Assembly (NCBI GenBank): GCA_036674765.1
Contig: JARVKI010000093.1
Location: forward strand, 104,468 to 168,467
Length of the DNA: 64,000 bases
Reading direction: 5' to 3'
Source: Seiridium cupressi
Taxonomy: Eukaryota; Ascomycota; Sordariomycetes; Amphisphaeriales; Sporocadaceae
Each line of letters begins with the position of its first letter. Within the stretch, counting starts at the first letter, position 1. Both the position numbers and the translations under genes were made by a program. A model generated the notes under the pieces. The model was not told where the DNA came from and did not search any database. It was given only the letters and a program-made list of their open reading frames with translations. Below, in pieces: positions 1 through 12,495 of the stretch.

Positions 1-3000
1 TTTTTGCGTAGTTCGATGAGTCTATATGGCAATTTACCATCCCACTTGGGCTGGCAGATGGAGCTGTTTTGCTACTGGATATCGACAACCTGGATTGGGA
101 TGGCCACTGTGATTGAAAATTATGAAAAGTTGTCTCGCAATAGAAATTACGCCGATTCAACATTTTGATAGCTATGTATCGACATGGACTGGATAATTCA
201 ATGTGTATGAGTTCTTTCCAATTCATCACAACGTTCGTGAATCTCGGGGTCTGCTCATCCAGACGTCACGACAAACTTAACTCTCTCGCTGCACACATCC
301 TATTCGTTCTCATAGAGCGATATCAGCCACATTGGCGTGCCTAGGGTATTCGTTCACTAAAATTGGAAAGATAGAGAGCTGACGGGGAAAGTGGTATCGC
401 ACCTTGTAATGTCATAGCCAGTGGATGGCCTTAATGGGGAATTACGCAAGCAGACGAATCAAGATCAATCAAGCCTCCCCGTTTAAGACCTACATTTGCT
501 TTCGAATCTGGAATTATCTCCCCCCTTTACTCTATAGGGCTCATGTTCTGCGATAAATACAGTTCGAAAAGAGGTAATCTCCTTTCTTTACCGCAGAAGT
601 GCCAGGAGGCATATGGGAAGGTGAATTGATCGCGAAGCTTCTCGAACGGGCGACAGGCCTTAAAAACGAAGGCGAAAGCGAAAGGACATACTCGATGATG
701 GTTGCCTTGACAGATACTTTAACATTCTCGGATCTTTGCTATCCTGTGATGCTGCTTTTGTTGTTTCGAGTAGAGCGGAACAGCTCGAATAGTTTTGCGA
801 GATATTCATAAGATCGAGTCTGTCGGAGAGTTGACGCACTTTGAGCACACCTTTATCGTTTTGAGTCAATAGCTCGCAATCTTAATAAATTGGTGCTCCA
901 AACTATAAACTATCGATCAACCTGATCTCTGGTACTGGACTCTTTGGGAGGAGTTTTAGAACGTCACCAATCTCTCGAAATTTGCAAATGCAGCGAGTAC
1001 ATGAGTCTGTTGTTCACCTATATCGTGAAGTCCCTTACGTTATGCGATTCAAGTTGTCAGGTACGACTTGTATAATGTGTAACAGCTCCGTGTGCCGCGA
1101 TCTTGGTACCACTTACGAGTCAAGTACCACCCCATACTATGTCAGTATATTACGGGGGAAAAATATTCCCATCTACAACGAGACCATATCCATTTCTATA
1201 TAGGGGTTATGGACTTGATTTTGTGAATCACTCTCTACATGTTTTCCCTGATACTTAAAGCGTATATCAAAAAGATCCGACTGAGAACTATAGCTATTGA
1301 TATATGCCGTGGAGGAGCGGCCGCGGCATCATGTTGGTTGCCGAACTCTCATCTGACTTAGCGAAATCAAACGAACCGTTCTGGGTTCCGACAGGATCTC
1401 TAGATCCTCCCGTCCAACCTTAACTATATCAGCACTGCATCTCGCCCTCTACTAGTACGGATCATCATATCCCTCAGTCCACAATCGATAATGCAGAATT
1501 TGGCCCTTGATCAATCATGAAAATTCTATCCGTAACAAAGTCATTGGCTAGCATCGCTAGCTCCATGTCATTCGACGTCTCGGCGCAGACAACTTCCTTC
1601 TGATACGCAGGACCCGGATGTGAGCAATCTTTCTCTTGCGGGGGTATGACCTCCGGCATCTACTCGACAATAATATACCAGCTTGGCGCCAGTCTATACT
1701 TTGGTGCCCACGTCGTGACCAGCATGGGTTTCAAGACAATGGAGACATATATGGCTTACAACAACTATTGTTCCCCGAGAACGATTACGAGCTATTTGGC
1801 GACTAGCGTAGACGAGCCTAGGCGACTCGACTAACCCACAACGTTTGTGTAGGAGTGTTGTGAGCAAACTGACGGAGGCATGGATGCGTTTTGATCCTGT
1901 GGTCACGTTCGGGCCGAACCACGAGTATATTTAGCATACCCTTGTATCTGGGGTGGGTGCTTTGGTATACAAAAAGCTTTCCTTTATCTATGACGCCAGG
2001 CATTTCATTGAAAGATGAAAACGGCATGACGCTTGAAGTAATGATAACGATTATACCTGGGTAGTCTATCCTACATTAATAGTGAGGGTGAACGCTACGA
2101 GCACCAAGAAATATGAGTCTATGGGAAAAGGGCGAAGTAAGAATCTTGGATTGTAATTAGTTATTATCTTAGAAATATGATGTTAGTAGGTATATCACGT
2201 TGTGTTTACCATTACCTTATGAAGACCTGTACCCTACTTAGAAAACGGAATTGAAGACGTACCGCTTTTTTTTTCTTCTTTTTCTTCTTCTTCTTCTTTC
2301 GCCCTTTCTCTCTTGAATCGCTGAATAATATTACATTACATAACGAAAGGTCCCCCTCACCGCAAGGGTTTTGTAGATTGATATGATGTAAAGTGATAAT
2401 CCACTCGGCCACGACCCGTTTCATCCGATAACGACAGCTCAATATAATACATGGTCGCTGGCTCGATTTATACATGTCCACAGACACTTCCTGCGGTGGG
2501 ATACAAAGCTTGTAATGGCTATAAGCGAGGCACATAATCACACCGTATGTTCCGGTGCAAGTGCGGAGTTCGCTGTGATCGTCGAAAAGTAATTGATAGC
2601 TTTGACGCGATATTGCCCCTTTAAATAGATAAGATTGCCAATCTCCAATACGCATATATCTATAGAAAGTTTATAGTTCTTGATGTGGATTATCTTATCT
2701 GAGCTATATTGATTCGAAAGGGAAAAAAAAAAAAAAATCGCAAGACTGAAATAGGCAGGTCAAAAAGTGTGTCGCTGAAAGGGCCTTGAAAATAAAACCC
2801 GCACAGATACAGGACCTGCAGAAGCGCTAAACATGCCCCGCCATTCAGCTTGCGTTACGGGAGTCCCAGGCCCCATAGAGCTAAGGCGAACGGTCTGCCC
2901 CGGGTCATGGCAGCGGCGAATCAATCTATTCAGCGGCTTCTGGGGGTGGGTTCACGCCCGGCGCATTCCCACACCGCAGTCGCCATCCTCCAGTCAGCTC

Positions 3001-3380
3001 TCGACTTTGTCATGCAGGCACTTATCGCGGCCGTCATCAGTGTAGGGAAGCCGCCACGGCCAAATTTTGAGATAGCCGACGCAGCTCGGCGTCGGTGTCG
3101 GCTTGCGATGGCCGTTTCTTCCTTCTGTTTGGTGTGGCTAGGCCGCAGAACCAACTAATTATCCTTCCCTAGAGAAAAACGTCGAGGCTCGGACTCTACT
3201 CATACATCACTCTGCAGTTCAGATTTTGCACTCGCTCACACGCCCAACGGCCAACTACTATCATAATTACAACAACCAGACTAGCTTGCTTACCGCATCC
3301 TAGTCTATCTCCACAATATTTGTCTCGATATTTTGGACTGCAAGCGACTATCTTCGTCCTCTCCGCCACTGCGTTGATCG
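1..3380. other. Gene-free left flank
   Basis: I see no supportable gene here. Open frames are at most about 150 codons, lack recognisable domains and mostly start at non-ATG codons. The stretch holds a CTT-rich microsatellite near 2265-2300 and an A-rich run near 2722-2736. From about 2830 the sequence is richer in G and C and probably forms the promoter and 5' UTR of the MFS gene that starts at 3381, with C/A-rich leader sequence around 3180-3370. Confidence 0.6.
2265..2300. repeat. CTT/T-rich microsatellite
   Basis: A T-run passes into repeated CTT units. On the minus strand it would read as a lysine tract, which makes a spurious open frame at 2212-2655. Confidence 0.8.
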
Positions 3381-5569
3381 ATGAGTGGATCCAAATATGA
3401 GCCTATCAGCCATGACGCGGACGACACTTTAAGTACGGGGAGCTCGGACCGTGGGTCTGAGCAGAGCAAGGGCAGCATCGTGGAGGAAAGTCACGCGGAT
3501 GACGGTACCAAGACTCTCAAGCTCGTGACTTCCCGCGATGGAGTGGCCGATGTGGAGTCTGGGGCCGGATTATCGGACAACCAGGGACGTCGGCGCCGAA
3601 TGAGCAATGCTTCGAAGAAGAAGCAGCAGCAGCAAATTGCAGCATGGAGAGATCTACCGAAAAAGAAGCAGTTGGTTGTCATCACCATGACTCGGCTTAG
3701 TGAGCCACTCGTCCAGACGTCACTACAGGTAAAGCCTAGGCCGAGACGACCCCTCTTATGACCCTCGAGTGCTGACCCATGCGTAGTCATACATGTTTTA
3801 TCAGTTGAAGTGGTTCGACCCAAGCCTGCCGGACTCTGTCATATCCAGTCAGGCCGGTATACTGCATGCTAGTTTCACAGCTGCCCAGTTCTTGACTGCT
3901 ATGATTTGGGGAAGGGTTGCCGATTCGGCATGGGCTGGTCGAAAAACCGTCATCCTCATCGGTCTATTGGGTACTTGTAAGTCCTGGTCACTAATTGTAC
4001 TTGGAGCCAATATCGTCTGACAGCTTTAAATAGTGATCTCGTGCGTTGGCTTCGGCTTTTCGACCTCATTCTACCAGGCACTCTTCTTCAGGTGCCTGGG
4101 CGGTGCTACGAACGGGAATGTTGGTGTATTGCGAACGATGTAAGGATCACCTTTTCCATTGTCTTAGTCTGTGTGTCGAAGAACTTTCCGTCCCTCGTAG
4201 TATCATCAAGGCGCAAAGCGTGGTTTTCAGTAATTGAATCAAATGCGATTTCGTACCAACTCCACTCAATCTCGAACAATCCGGCATACTAACTGCACAC
4301 GATGGTAGGATCAGCGAAATAGTCCGAGAGAAGAAGTGAGTTGCGTCTTCAAATTCTCAAACCTACCCCTGGTTCTAATTTTGTTCTATTAGATATCAGT
4401 CTAGAGCCTTCCTCCTCCTGCCAATGACATTCAACATAGGTATCATCATAGGACCCGTGTTAGGCGGTATCCTGTCAGATCCAGCGGGCTCATACCCGGA
4501 TCTTTTTGGCACTGTATCTTTCTTTCAAAACTTCCCGTACGCACTTCCCAACCTCGTCAGCGCCGTGTTTCTCTTCTGCGCCCTCACAGGAGTGTGGCTG
4601 TTTTTGGAAGAGACACACGACGCGTTACGCGACAAGATTGATTACGGAAGGATGATTGCATCAAAGATAGGACAGCTTTTCTCCAGACCGAGTGGAAGCT
4701 ACGCTTATACACCTCTGCATTCCCGTGGCTCCAGCACTGCTACCGTCGAGATGTCGCCAATTACCCCGCAGGAACAACACAAGCAGGGTCCGCGTCGTCG
4801 TTACACGACTAGACTCCCATTTCGACGCATCTTTACTCGTAACGTCAGCTTGACCTTCTTTGCGCACTTCTTCCTTGCTTTCCACCTGGGCACTTTCAAC
4901 TCGCTCTGGTTTGTCTTCTTATCCACTCCCGTGTACAACCCTGCAGAGCCAAATCCGCCCGGCTTCACACCTTCGCTACCTTTCCGATATACTGGCGGTC
5001 TGGGTCTTCCGTCTCGCAATGTTGGTTTTGCCATGGCGATGCTTGGTACAATTGGAATTTCTATGCAACTGTTTCTGTACCCGCGGCTATCCTCACGCTT
5101 CGGTACGCTGAGGATGTGGCGAATATGCCTTTTCCTTTTTCCAATCGCATACACACTGCTGCCATACCTGTCGATCGTCCCCTCAACCACAGCGCCACCG
5201 AGCCAGAAAACGGGGCCGGCAATTTGGCTCGCGTTGGCAGGCGTCCTTTTCATCCAAGTCACGGGACGCACGTTCGCCTTGCCCGCCCAGACTATTCTGG
5301 TGAATAACTGCACACCTCACCCCAGCGTCCTTGGGTCGATACACGGCATAGGCCAGAGCGTGTCCAGTCTTGCGAGGACAGTCGGGCCGATTTTGTGTGG
5401 GTATTTATATGGGCTTGGATTGAGATATGGAGTTGTAGGTGCGGTATTTTGGGGGTTGGCTGGTGTCGCGATATGTGGTTTGACCGCAAGCTTTTGGGTC
5501 CGAGAAGGTGACGGGCACGAGATTTGGTTAGAAGGGGACGAGGAAGATGAAGAGGAGGAGAGAAAGTAA
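3381..5569 (+). CDS. MFS transporter, YCR023C-like
   Basis: Membrane transporter of the major facilitator superfamily, resembling uncharacterised yeast YCR023C; the substrate is unknown. Five exons: 3381-3728, 3787-3976, 4034-4139, 4309-4335 and 4393-5569, giving 615 residues. Donors are GTAAAG, GTAAGT, GTAAGG and GTGAGT. The ATG at 3381 opens a hydrophilic cytosolic N-terminus of about 100 residues. Family motifs follow: RLSEPL before the first membrane segment, then GRVADSAWAGRK, the loop 2-3 signature, then FFRCLGGATNGNVGV, then a motif with IGPVLGG. A long hydrophilic central loop (about residues 310-370) separates the two six-helix halves. The C-terminus is an acidic Asp/Glu tail. Exon 4 is only 27 bp but is needed to join the conserved segments ISEIVREKKYQSRAF. 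Visible membrane segments and length fit a complete gene. It has no functional partner nearby. Confidence 0.9.
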
Positions 5570-6809
5570 GCCCTCAAAAGGATAGCATGAAATCAAATAG
5601 ACCATATATCCATTTCCAAATTCATTGTGGTGTGGCACATGCCATCCCAGGTATTACGGCGCGCGTCGTTTAGTGTCCGTAGTCATGCTCTCCATGGCTC
5701 TACATAGCCATATCAAGTGTTAGCTAGAATTTTGTAGTTCACGAGAGGGGAAGGAAGTCCCGGGGCTTGTCAGATGAGAACTCTCTGCTAAGATGCCGGG
5801 AAAATAAATGGATCTGTCACTTTCAGCTATTTTCCCGCTGGTGACATCCTTGGTATATTGCTGTTGCATATTTTGCGGGCCCGAAACTCACAGTAGTGGA
5901 ATGACTATCGGAAATTTAGTCTCCATATAGGACTTGACAATGACATAGGTGTAGCCTCCATGGTACTCCGAGCGTTATTCGTTACATGAAGAATCTGGCT
6001 GCAAACATTTGATGAGCCTATTCCCCTCATCACAGCCTATAAGACGTTACTTTGAGCACCCCCGGTGCATCGGCGGAATTTGAACATATATATAAGAGTT
6101 GTGCGAAGTCAAAGTGAGGATAATGATCGTGATGCTATGTGCTGTAAACGGAAGCTCTTGTTTAACACGAGCTGCAGGTCTATTGGCAGAACTATCCTCC
6201 CCAGAGCAAGCATGCCCTTCATGTGGGTCAAAATTGCAGTGCCATATTCTTTACTTTGAACCAGTGTAACCTTGGCATCTTGGCTGAGTTCTTACACTTC
6301 TGATCTCGAAATTTCGTTGCTCCACAAGCTCCTATCCTAATAGCAGGGCAGTGCTAGCAAGACTAGTCTAAATGTATCATATAATCTTCTTTGTTTCCTT
6401 GTATGTAGCTAGAAGACCCTTTGCACAGTTTGTAATTGCAGTGAATATGAATGTGATTGGATTGAACGGTCAGTCAAGTGATTTCAGAAAATTTGCGTCT
6501 CTGCGAAAGGTGGAGTATTAGATCATAAGGAGGGTCGGAAGATTCAGACTCAAGCAAGATTGTGTACTGATTCGACCCCATGGTGTATACGGAATCAATG
6601 TCACCTGTCAAAGTATCTACTCTCAATGCGATCAATAATTTTATCAAAATCGCTGTCACAGCTTTGGTCAACCACCTTCCAATTGCATTTGTATACGGGG
6701 CGCCACCGCAAACCAGGAGAGTGGCTGCAGCACTGGCCTTTTCCAAAGTGGAGTAAGCAACATTTTGCTATCCAGCGACTCAATCTCTAATAAGACGCCG
6801 CCACTCACA
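5570..6809. other. Intergenic region
   Basis: 3' flank of the MFS gene and 5' flank of the tRNA gene. No open frame above about 90 codons, no recognisable protein motif and no RNA gene seen. Confidence 0.6.
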
Positions 6810-6881
6810 GCCCGCTTGGCTCATCGGTAGAGCGCCTCACTAGTAATGAGGAGGCAATTGGTTCGACTCCAGTAGTGGGCA
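6810..6881 (+). tRNA. tRNA-Thr (anticodon AGT)
   Basis: A full cloverleaf can be folded by eye. The acceptor stem GCCCGCT/AGTGGGC has one G-T pair. The D arm is GCTC/GAGC. The anticodon stem CCTCA/TGAGG closes loop CTAGTAA, which puts AGT at 6842-6844. The variable loop is 5 nt. The T arm ATTGG/CCAGT has loop TTCGACT, and the discriminator A is at 6881. AGT, read as IGT after inosine modification, decodes threonine ACN codons. There is no intron. Internal A and B boxes are present, and T runs at 6945-6948 and 6954-6959 could end Pol III transcription. The gene stands alone. Confidence 0.93.
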
Positions 6882-7375
6882 AGAATTGGGTTCCACTCGG
6901 TTCTTGCTTCAATTAATATTCGGTCTTCACTGGGCCGGCCTGTCTTTTGGCGATTTTTTGTCGATGACTTTAATAGCAGAGTTGTATGTATGTATGAGCG
7001 GGGGATGTTAAGAAATTTTGCTTTGTTTCTATTGATTGAACTGCCTACGCACTCTCCCCGAATTGGATTTACAATAAACGAAGAGCTGCCAATCGTCGCG
7101 ACCCCAAAACTTGGACTGTTCCGTCCTATTTCAAATCCAGGCGAACAATTGCTTCATATTTCGAGATCGGCCATGTAGAATGAAGCTGGACAACCCGCTC
7201 CCATTCTAGGTTGGAACAAACAGGAACATAGAGCCACGGGTCGCCGGGCGTTCCTTGTCACATTTAGATGAGACTAGTGTATTATCAATTTATTCAGTTT
7301 CTCTGACTGCTATAATGTGGCAGCGAGATCACACTTCACGCCTAAAACAGTGGCCGGGGATGGTATTTTTGCTAA
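6882..7375. other. Intergenic region with Pol III terminator T-runs
   Basis: Holds the T4 and T6 runs downstream of the tRNA gene and the 3' flank of the GH79 gene. Nothing else is supportable. Confidence 0.5.
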
Positions 7376-9115
7376 TCACCAAAGGAGTGCACAACCTACA
7401 GCTACCACGAGGGTACTGGAGAAGATATTCCTGAAGGAGAGGGAAATGGCACCAGACGTGCTGACAGAACCGGGGCTGGAAGAGGAACTATTACTGGAAG
7501 TAGCAGCAGCCTCAAGAAGAACGCCGTGTGCTTCTGGCAAGGTGACTGTGACCACACCCCCATCTCCGACGGTGATGGTCTCTGTGGCCTCGGTGCCAAT
7601 CTTTGCACCTGACTCAGGATCAAAGGTTGCTCCTGATACGGTGACATTGCTCTTTGCGTTGGTTCCAGGGCCAGTCAGTCGAACGACGTTGAGCTTGCTA
7701 CCAGCGGTCCACGGCGTAGTGATGGAAAGAGTGCTGTTTGGCCTCTCGCCTTCGCTGAATACTGTGCCATCTGTGGCATTTAGAGTAGATGGATTGCTGA
7801 GACCTTCGGTGCCGTTCCAGACTCCCAAGTCGAGAAAGACGAGCTTTCTCAGGGACTGGCTGCTGCCGCCATAGACAGCGAAGCCACTCAGTGAGCTGGA
7901 GTTGGCATCTGGCAGGGCAGAAATGCTGTAAGACTCGTTGCTTGCAGAGGCAACGATCTTCGATATAAAGTAATGCCCGTACCAGCCTGCCCTAATTCCC
8001 GGAATGAGATGTTCCCCTTTCAAGTCGTACTGGATTGGTGTGAAGCTGCTGTATTCGCTCTGGGCGCCCAGGTGGAAGTAGACCTTCTCGAATCCGATCG
8101 AGGCAGCCGTCAAGACGTAGTCGACGCCCCACAAAGCTGCGCCAAACGTATCACTGATTCCACTCTTGCCGGAGCAGCTGACGGAGTTTGTTTCGCCCAT
8201 GACGAGTGGTGCGCCAGCAGCATCAGCCGCTGCCACTTGGGGGATGTATTGGGAGACATTCAACCATAGCGTAGTGTGGTTAGACAACAGGTCGAGTCGC
8301 ATGCGGAGCCAGCGTGCGGTATCGCAAGTTGACTGAGGGTACAAATGAGTAGCATAGCTGCCAATGATGTCGCGATCTGATTGTTCCTCAACGGCTGTGA
8401 GGTTGGCGATGCTGAAGTCATCGATCTCGTCTTGCTGGTCCGGAACCCATGGCGGATCGGCAAAGACTCCAGCTTGGAACTTGGGCGGATTCGAGGCCGA
8501 CTGGTACCAACCAGAGCTGGTGATCTGACCGGTGAGGTTCCGGAACTGCTCCAGGTATGTGCGCACGCCCCAGGTGGCGTCCCTCCAGCCCTTATGGATG
8601 AAGTGGTCGATTTCGTTGCCGGCCTCAAACATCACTAGCTTGTCTCCGAGCGCCCCATGTACCGCCTCGGCCTCCGTAACAGCGTCGGCCCACGCTGAAG
8701 CATTGTTGGCGAAATTCAGGGTATAAATCAAGTCGGTCCCTTCTGGAAAGTAGTCTGCCCACGTGGGGTACCATTCTGGAGTGATGTTGAATTGGTTGGC
8801 GCTTGGAAGCCCAGGGAGAGCAACCGAGATGTTTCCCGTTGACAGGGAGTCGTGTATATAAGTCTGATCGGCTGTATTGCCACCGACCCGAATAGGAGGC
8901 GCCTTGCCGGTCACATCTTTAATGTGGCCCAGCAGTGTCGCAGCTAGAGAATTGCTGATGTAGCTATCAACCCAAATAGGCTCGACAGAATAACCATATA
9001 CGTCGCGACCTAGAGCTCTGGTGGGAAGTCCGGTGGGTATGTTGACAGCAATGTCTTGAGCTGCTGCGCCATACAACAGGGCAAGGCCGAGCAGGACTGC
9101 TGAAGTGGTAGTCAT
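7376..9115 (-). CDS. Secreted GPI-anchored glycoside hydrolase family 79 protein
   Basis: Single-exon gene of 579 residues. The frame is open further upstream, but the ATG at 9115 starts directly at a signal peptide of about 20 residues (MTTTSAVLLGLALLYGAAAQ). GH79 enzymes are retaining beta-glucuronidases and relatives acting on glycans. Visible family features: a catalytic (beta/alpha)8 region with RVGGNTAD near 77-83; a probable acid/base Glu168 in MFEAGNEID, where GNE is the clan GH-A signature; a probable nucleophile Glu308 in MGETNSVSCSG; and a C-terminal beta-sandwich region. Many N-glycosylation sequons are present. The last about 50 residues are Ser-rich and end in a hydrophobic segment (STLVVAVGCALLW), which fits a GPI-anchor signal. 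The protein is probably cell-wall or surface located. The exact sugar specificity is not readable. Confidence 0.9.
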   Translation of the reverse strand: MTTTSAVLLGLALLYGAAAQDIAVNIPTGLPTRALGRDVYGYSVEPIWVDSYISNSLAATLLGHIKDVTGKAPPIRVGGNTADQTYIHDSLSTGNISVALPGLPSANQFNITPEWYPTWADYFPEGTDLIYTLNFANNASAWADAVTEAEAVHGALGDKLVMFEAGNEIDHFIHKGWRDATWGVRTYLEQFRNLTGQITSSGWYQSASNPPKFQAGVFADPPWVPDQQDEIDDFSIANLTAVEEQSDRDIIGSYATHLYPQSTCDTARWLRMRLDLLSNHTTLWLNVSQYIPQVAAADAAGAPLVMGETNSVSCSGKSGISDTFGAALWGVDYVLTAASIGFEKVYFHLGAQSEYSSFTPIQYDLKGEHLIPGIRAGWYGHYFISKIVASASNESYSISALPDANSSSLSGFAVYGGSSQSLRKLVFLDLGVWNGTEGLSNPSTLNATDGTVFSEGERPNSTLSITTPWTAGSKLNVVRLTGPGTNAKSNVTVSGATFDPESGAKIGTEATETITVGDGGVVTVTLPEAHGVLLEAAATSSNSSSSSPGSVSTSGAISLSFRNIFSSTLVVAVGCALLW

Positions 9116-12100
9116 GGCTGCCAAGTGTAGACCCTCCTCCGTGTCTGCGGGCTCTCCGGTGCCAACCTGAAGGCAAGCGGGCGTCTCGCCATCTTTAAAC
9201 AGCTCCAACGTAGCAATAGATGATGGCTGGCCATGTCATTTGGTTCCTTGCATGCCCGGAAATCTGGGTTTCTCCAACGTGCCAAGGGACTGTTCAAGGG
9301 TCAAATGCGGGGAGATGGGGTACGGGGAAGCTAGAGCCGAGATTTTCAGTGCTCACTGGGCCAACATACGATGGTCTCCAAGATCGTCAATGGCACTTCA
9401 TTGAAGGAAAAACTCACCCTTGACCTAGACCAAGCCTAATGAAACTTGGGTGGATAGCACTCAATCACATCAGAGCCTGCCAGTAAAGTACAATGTAAGA
9501 TTCGGCTCCTCGGCGCTCGTGGGTACCAGTTCCCGAAATCCAAGTCAACCAAACATATACACCGACAGTTACACAAGAGTCATTCGCGTCCGCAATTCCA
9601 AGTCGTTGGAGCGCCTAGTATCAACACATCAATGTATTGCCAGTGCAGAAGTCCGTCAATTGGATACAGACGAAGCTGTAGAATTAGTAATCAAGTAGTG
9701 TTTAGACCATCTGTAGGGCAAGGTGCCGTTGTATGAGATATGCCGGTATTGAAAACGATGCTGAGTCACCGGCACAGACGCTCATTGCCTTATGACGCGG
9801 GGACTTCTGCATCGAGACATATCTCATATGATGGTAGCCGGCAGTGAAGCTCTCTCCCTTTGCCGGAATAAGTCGGGGCAGGCCTCAGGTTTGAACTTGT
9901 GGACATGAAGATACAGAGCCTATTTGCACTCATATGTGAATGCTTAATGAGGTTTGGGCTTGGCGGAGAAATAGCTGTCAAGCCTCCTTGACTTGAAGCA
10001 TCGTAACAAAAGTCGACCTGTGCCAGAGGATTCCATAAGGGGATAGAAAGAACTAGCAACTCTTTCTCCTAGCCGGAGATCGATTCTTCTATACGGCGTA
10101 GTCGAACGAGGTTCGACTAAGCTTACACAAGCAATCTGCGTTTCGGCTGATCGATATGAGATCGGGCTGCTATCTTCGGCGCTGGATCCCCACACGACGA
10201 CGCTAGAAGCAAGTACTGCCCTAACCAGTGCTCAACTACATTGTAGCGCTAGGGGCCATCAGCCTCATACATGGTACTAATGTAAGTAACAGACGGGTTA
10301 GTTTAGGTTGTTTGGACGAGGTTGATTGAACACATACCGGTTGTCAACATCCACATAGGATACTGATAGGATATTCCATACCTTTTTGTCTGCCTCTATT
10401 CGAATTCTCTATCACGGTTTCGATGGAAATAATTCAAGGGACTAGGTTAGTCTAAAAGAGCTGCTGACATGACACAGACAATACCAATAGACTTGCCTTG
10501 GCCGCCTATGTAAGCTCCAATTACGCATAGTTTCATAATAAGCACAGAGGCGCGAAACTGTGATCATGCCTATCTCCAGCTTTTGCGCAAGCCCTGCTGT
10601 TAAAGGTTCTCGCACGCAAGAAGCTGCAGAAATGCGTCATCACACTCAAATAAGCACACATAAGAGTCGACGTCCAGCCATCTATCTGCCACCCTGTAGT
10701 CAAAGGTCCCACGACTATGGGAATGCAGATCTGCGCGTTGGCACGTGCAAGAAGGAAACTAAATGAAGCAGCGATCATTTGATATCAAATGGGATCTCTC
10801 AAGCAGCCAGAGGCAGACTCTGGGACCAGATGTTTTTTCTTTTCCCATATTCTTCGAGGAGACTCTTTGGAGGACCCATCTCTCGATCAAATGTAACGAC
10901 ACCGACGCACCTGTGCAGGAGCCTGAGTGTACAATTGGGCTTGCTCGCTCCCAGCCAAGGAAAGAACGAAGAAGGTTCGGACTCATCACAGCCTCAACAC
11001 ACCATACCGCTCAAGAGTCCAAGGCAAATGTTGTCTGAGAGAAAGGGGGCAATGAGAATATCCAATATGCCCAAGAAGCAAGGTCTCACCCAACAAGACT
11101 GACGTTGGCCCGAACGTTACCGTCACAATGACTTGGGAGCACCTTTCGTGGCTGGTCTGAAATGCGAGGTAACACTGCAAAATCGGCCAGCTGAAGAAAT
11201 ATCTCAAGTACGCGTGAGCCTGCCGAGGATCGTGGGATTATACAGCAACTCTTTCGGAATGATATTGCCGAATTGGCATGCCTCGCAGGAGTCTAGTGTC
11301 CAACATGACGACTACTCATAACCGACTGACACCATCTAGTCAGGTGATGGTGTGACAAAGTGTCCCTGGCGCACAAGGCCTGTCCAAAGGACCTTGATGG
11401 TGCATGAGAGAGCCGAGAAACGGAAGGCATCGGGTCTCGGTCGAATGTCTGTTTACATCCAGTACGGCTTCGGCTCGCGGAGAAATATCGAGTAGCCATG
11501 GCATGGGGCTCATGTTACATTGGATGAGAACTACCGTCTCATGTCCCGGCTATTGTTGATTACAAGGCCTCTCGTACGAGTCCGGACCTAAAATAAAAGG
11601 CTTAGCCATAGGTGGAAGCCAGCCCCTCCCACGTGCGTGCAGGGAAAAGCAGATCTTTTTATCCCGATGGACCACATTGTCGTAACATACCGACGTTACT
11701 TCAGCCGTCCGCTACCGAGATTGCGCCTGGCGGGTGACAATTGCAATAAGGAAAAGCTTGTGTTCTTTTGATTTGATCGAAGAAGGCAGTCAACTTTGAA
11801 ATACCAAGCAATTGGCGAATTAGCAGTCCGAGCCTTTCCCCACTCTCTGCGCGTTGCGACTTCACATGTCTGCAGCCAACTGCACTATAATATCCCATCT
11901 ACTATTGGCCCCGGCCACGAGGTTGCATCAAGAACCATGCCAACCCAACTCTTTGCCCGATTGAGCAGGTCGCCGTTTCGCATCCTCGATACTTGTTTAT
12001 TGGTTTCGCCATTAGACCTGCCAAAGAGCCCCAAGCCCCCGTCGACAGGACCAACGGCATGGATCAAGTGCAACACCAAAGCCAGCGCTGCCGCGATGGC

Positions 12101-12495
12101 TCGAGTCTCGCCTGCGCAAAGTTTCTTGCACAGGTGCCAGATCCAGAACCTCATCGCGAGTTCACTGCTACATCATGGGGGCTATACAGTAGCGTGACGA
12201 GATCTGGCGATGCTACTGAACCACCGCGGGAGACCTGAGCAGCCTGCAAGCCTTTGGGAAGCTGTAACGCGGCTACCCCATCCCAGATCTAACCGACGTG
12301 GGCACCACATACAGGGATAGAGAGAGATGTAGCTGGTGTAGAGAGTATGTGCTGTCTATAACAGTCACGACATATGGTTCCGAAATATGTGTGCTAAATG
12401 TACATATCCACGATGATCTCCGACTTATAGTCTCCAATCTGACTATGCGGCTCTAGCCCTCGTGGCCATTTCACTCTTTGTTCTGGATACCGACC
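9116..12495. other. Gene-free interval
   Basis: Carries the upstream regions of the divergently transcribed GH79 (-) and lipase (+) genes. Small frames up to about 130 codons occur on both strands around 10.5-11.3 and 11.8-12.2 kb. They overlap each other and contain no known motif. I see no RNA gene or mobile element. Confidence 0.55.

Noticed and set aside
2212..2655. 147-codon minus-strand frame with a lysine tract
   Set aside because: The tract is the CTT microsatellite; the rest has no motif or conserved look.
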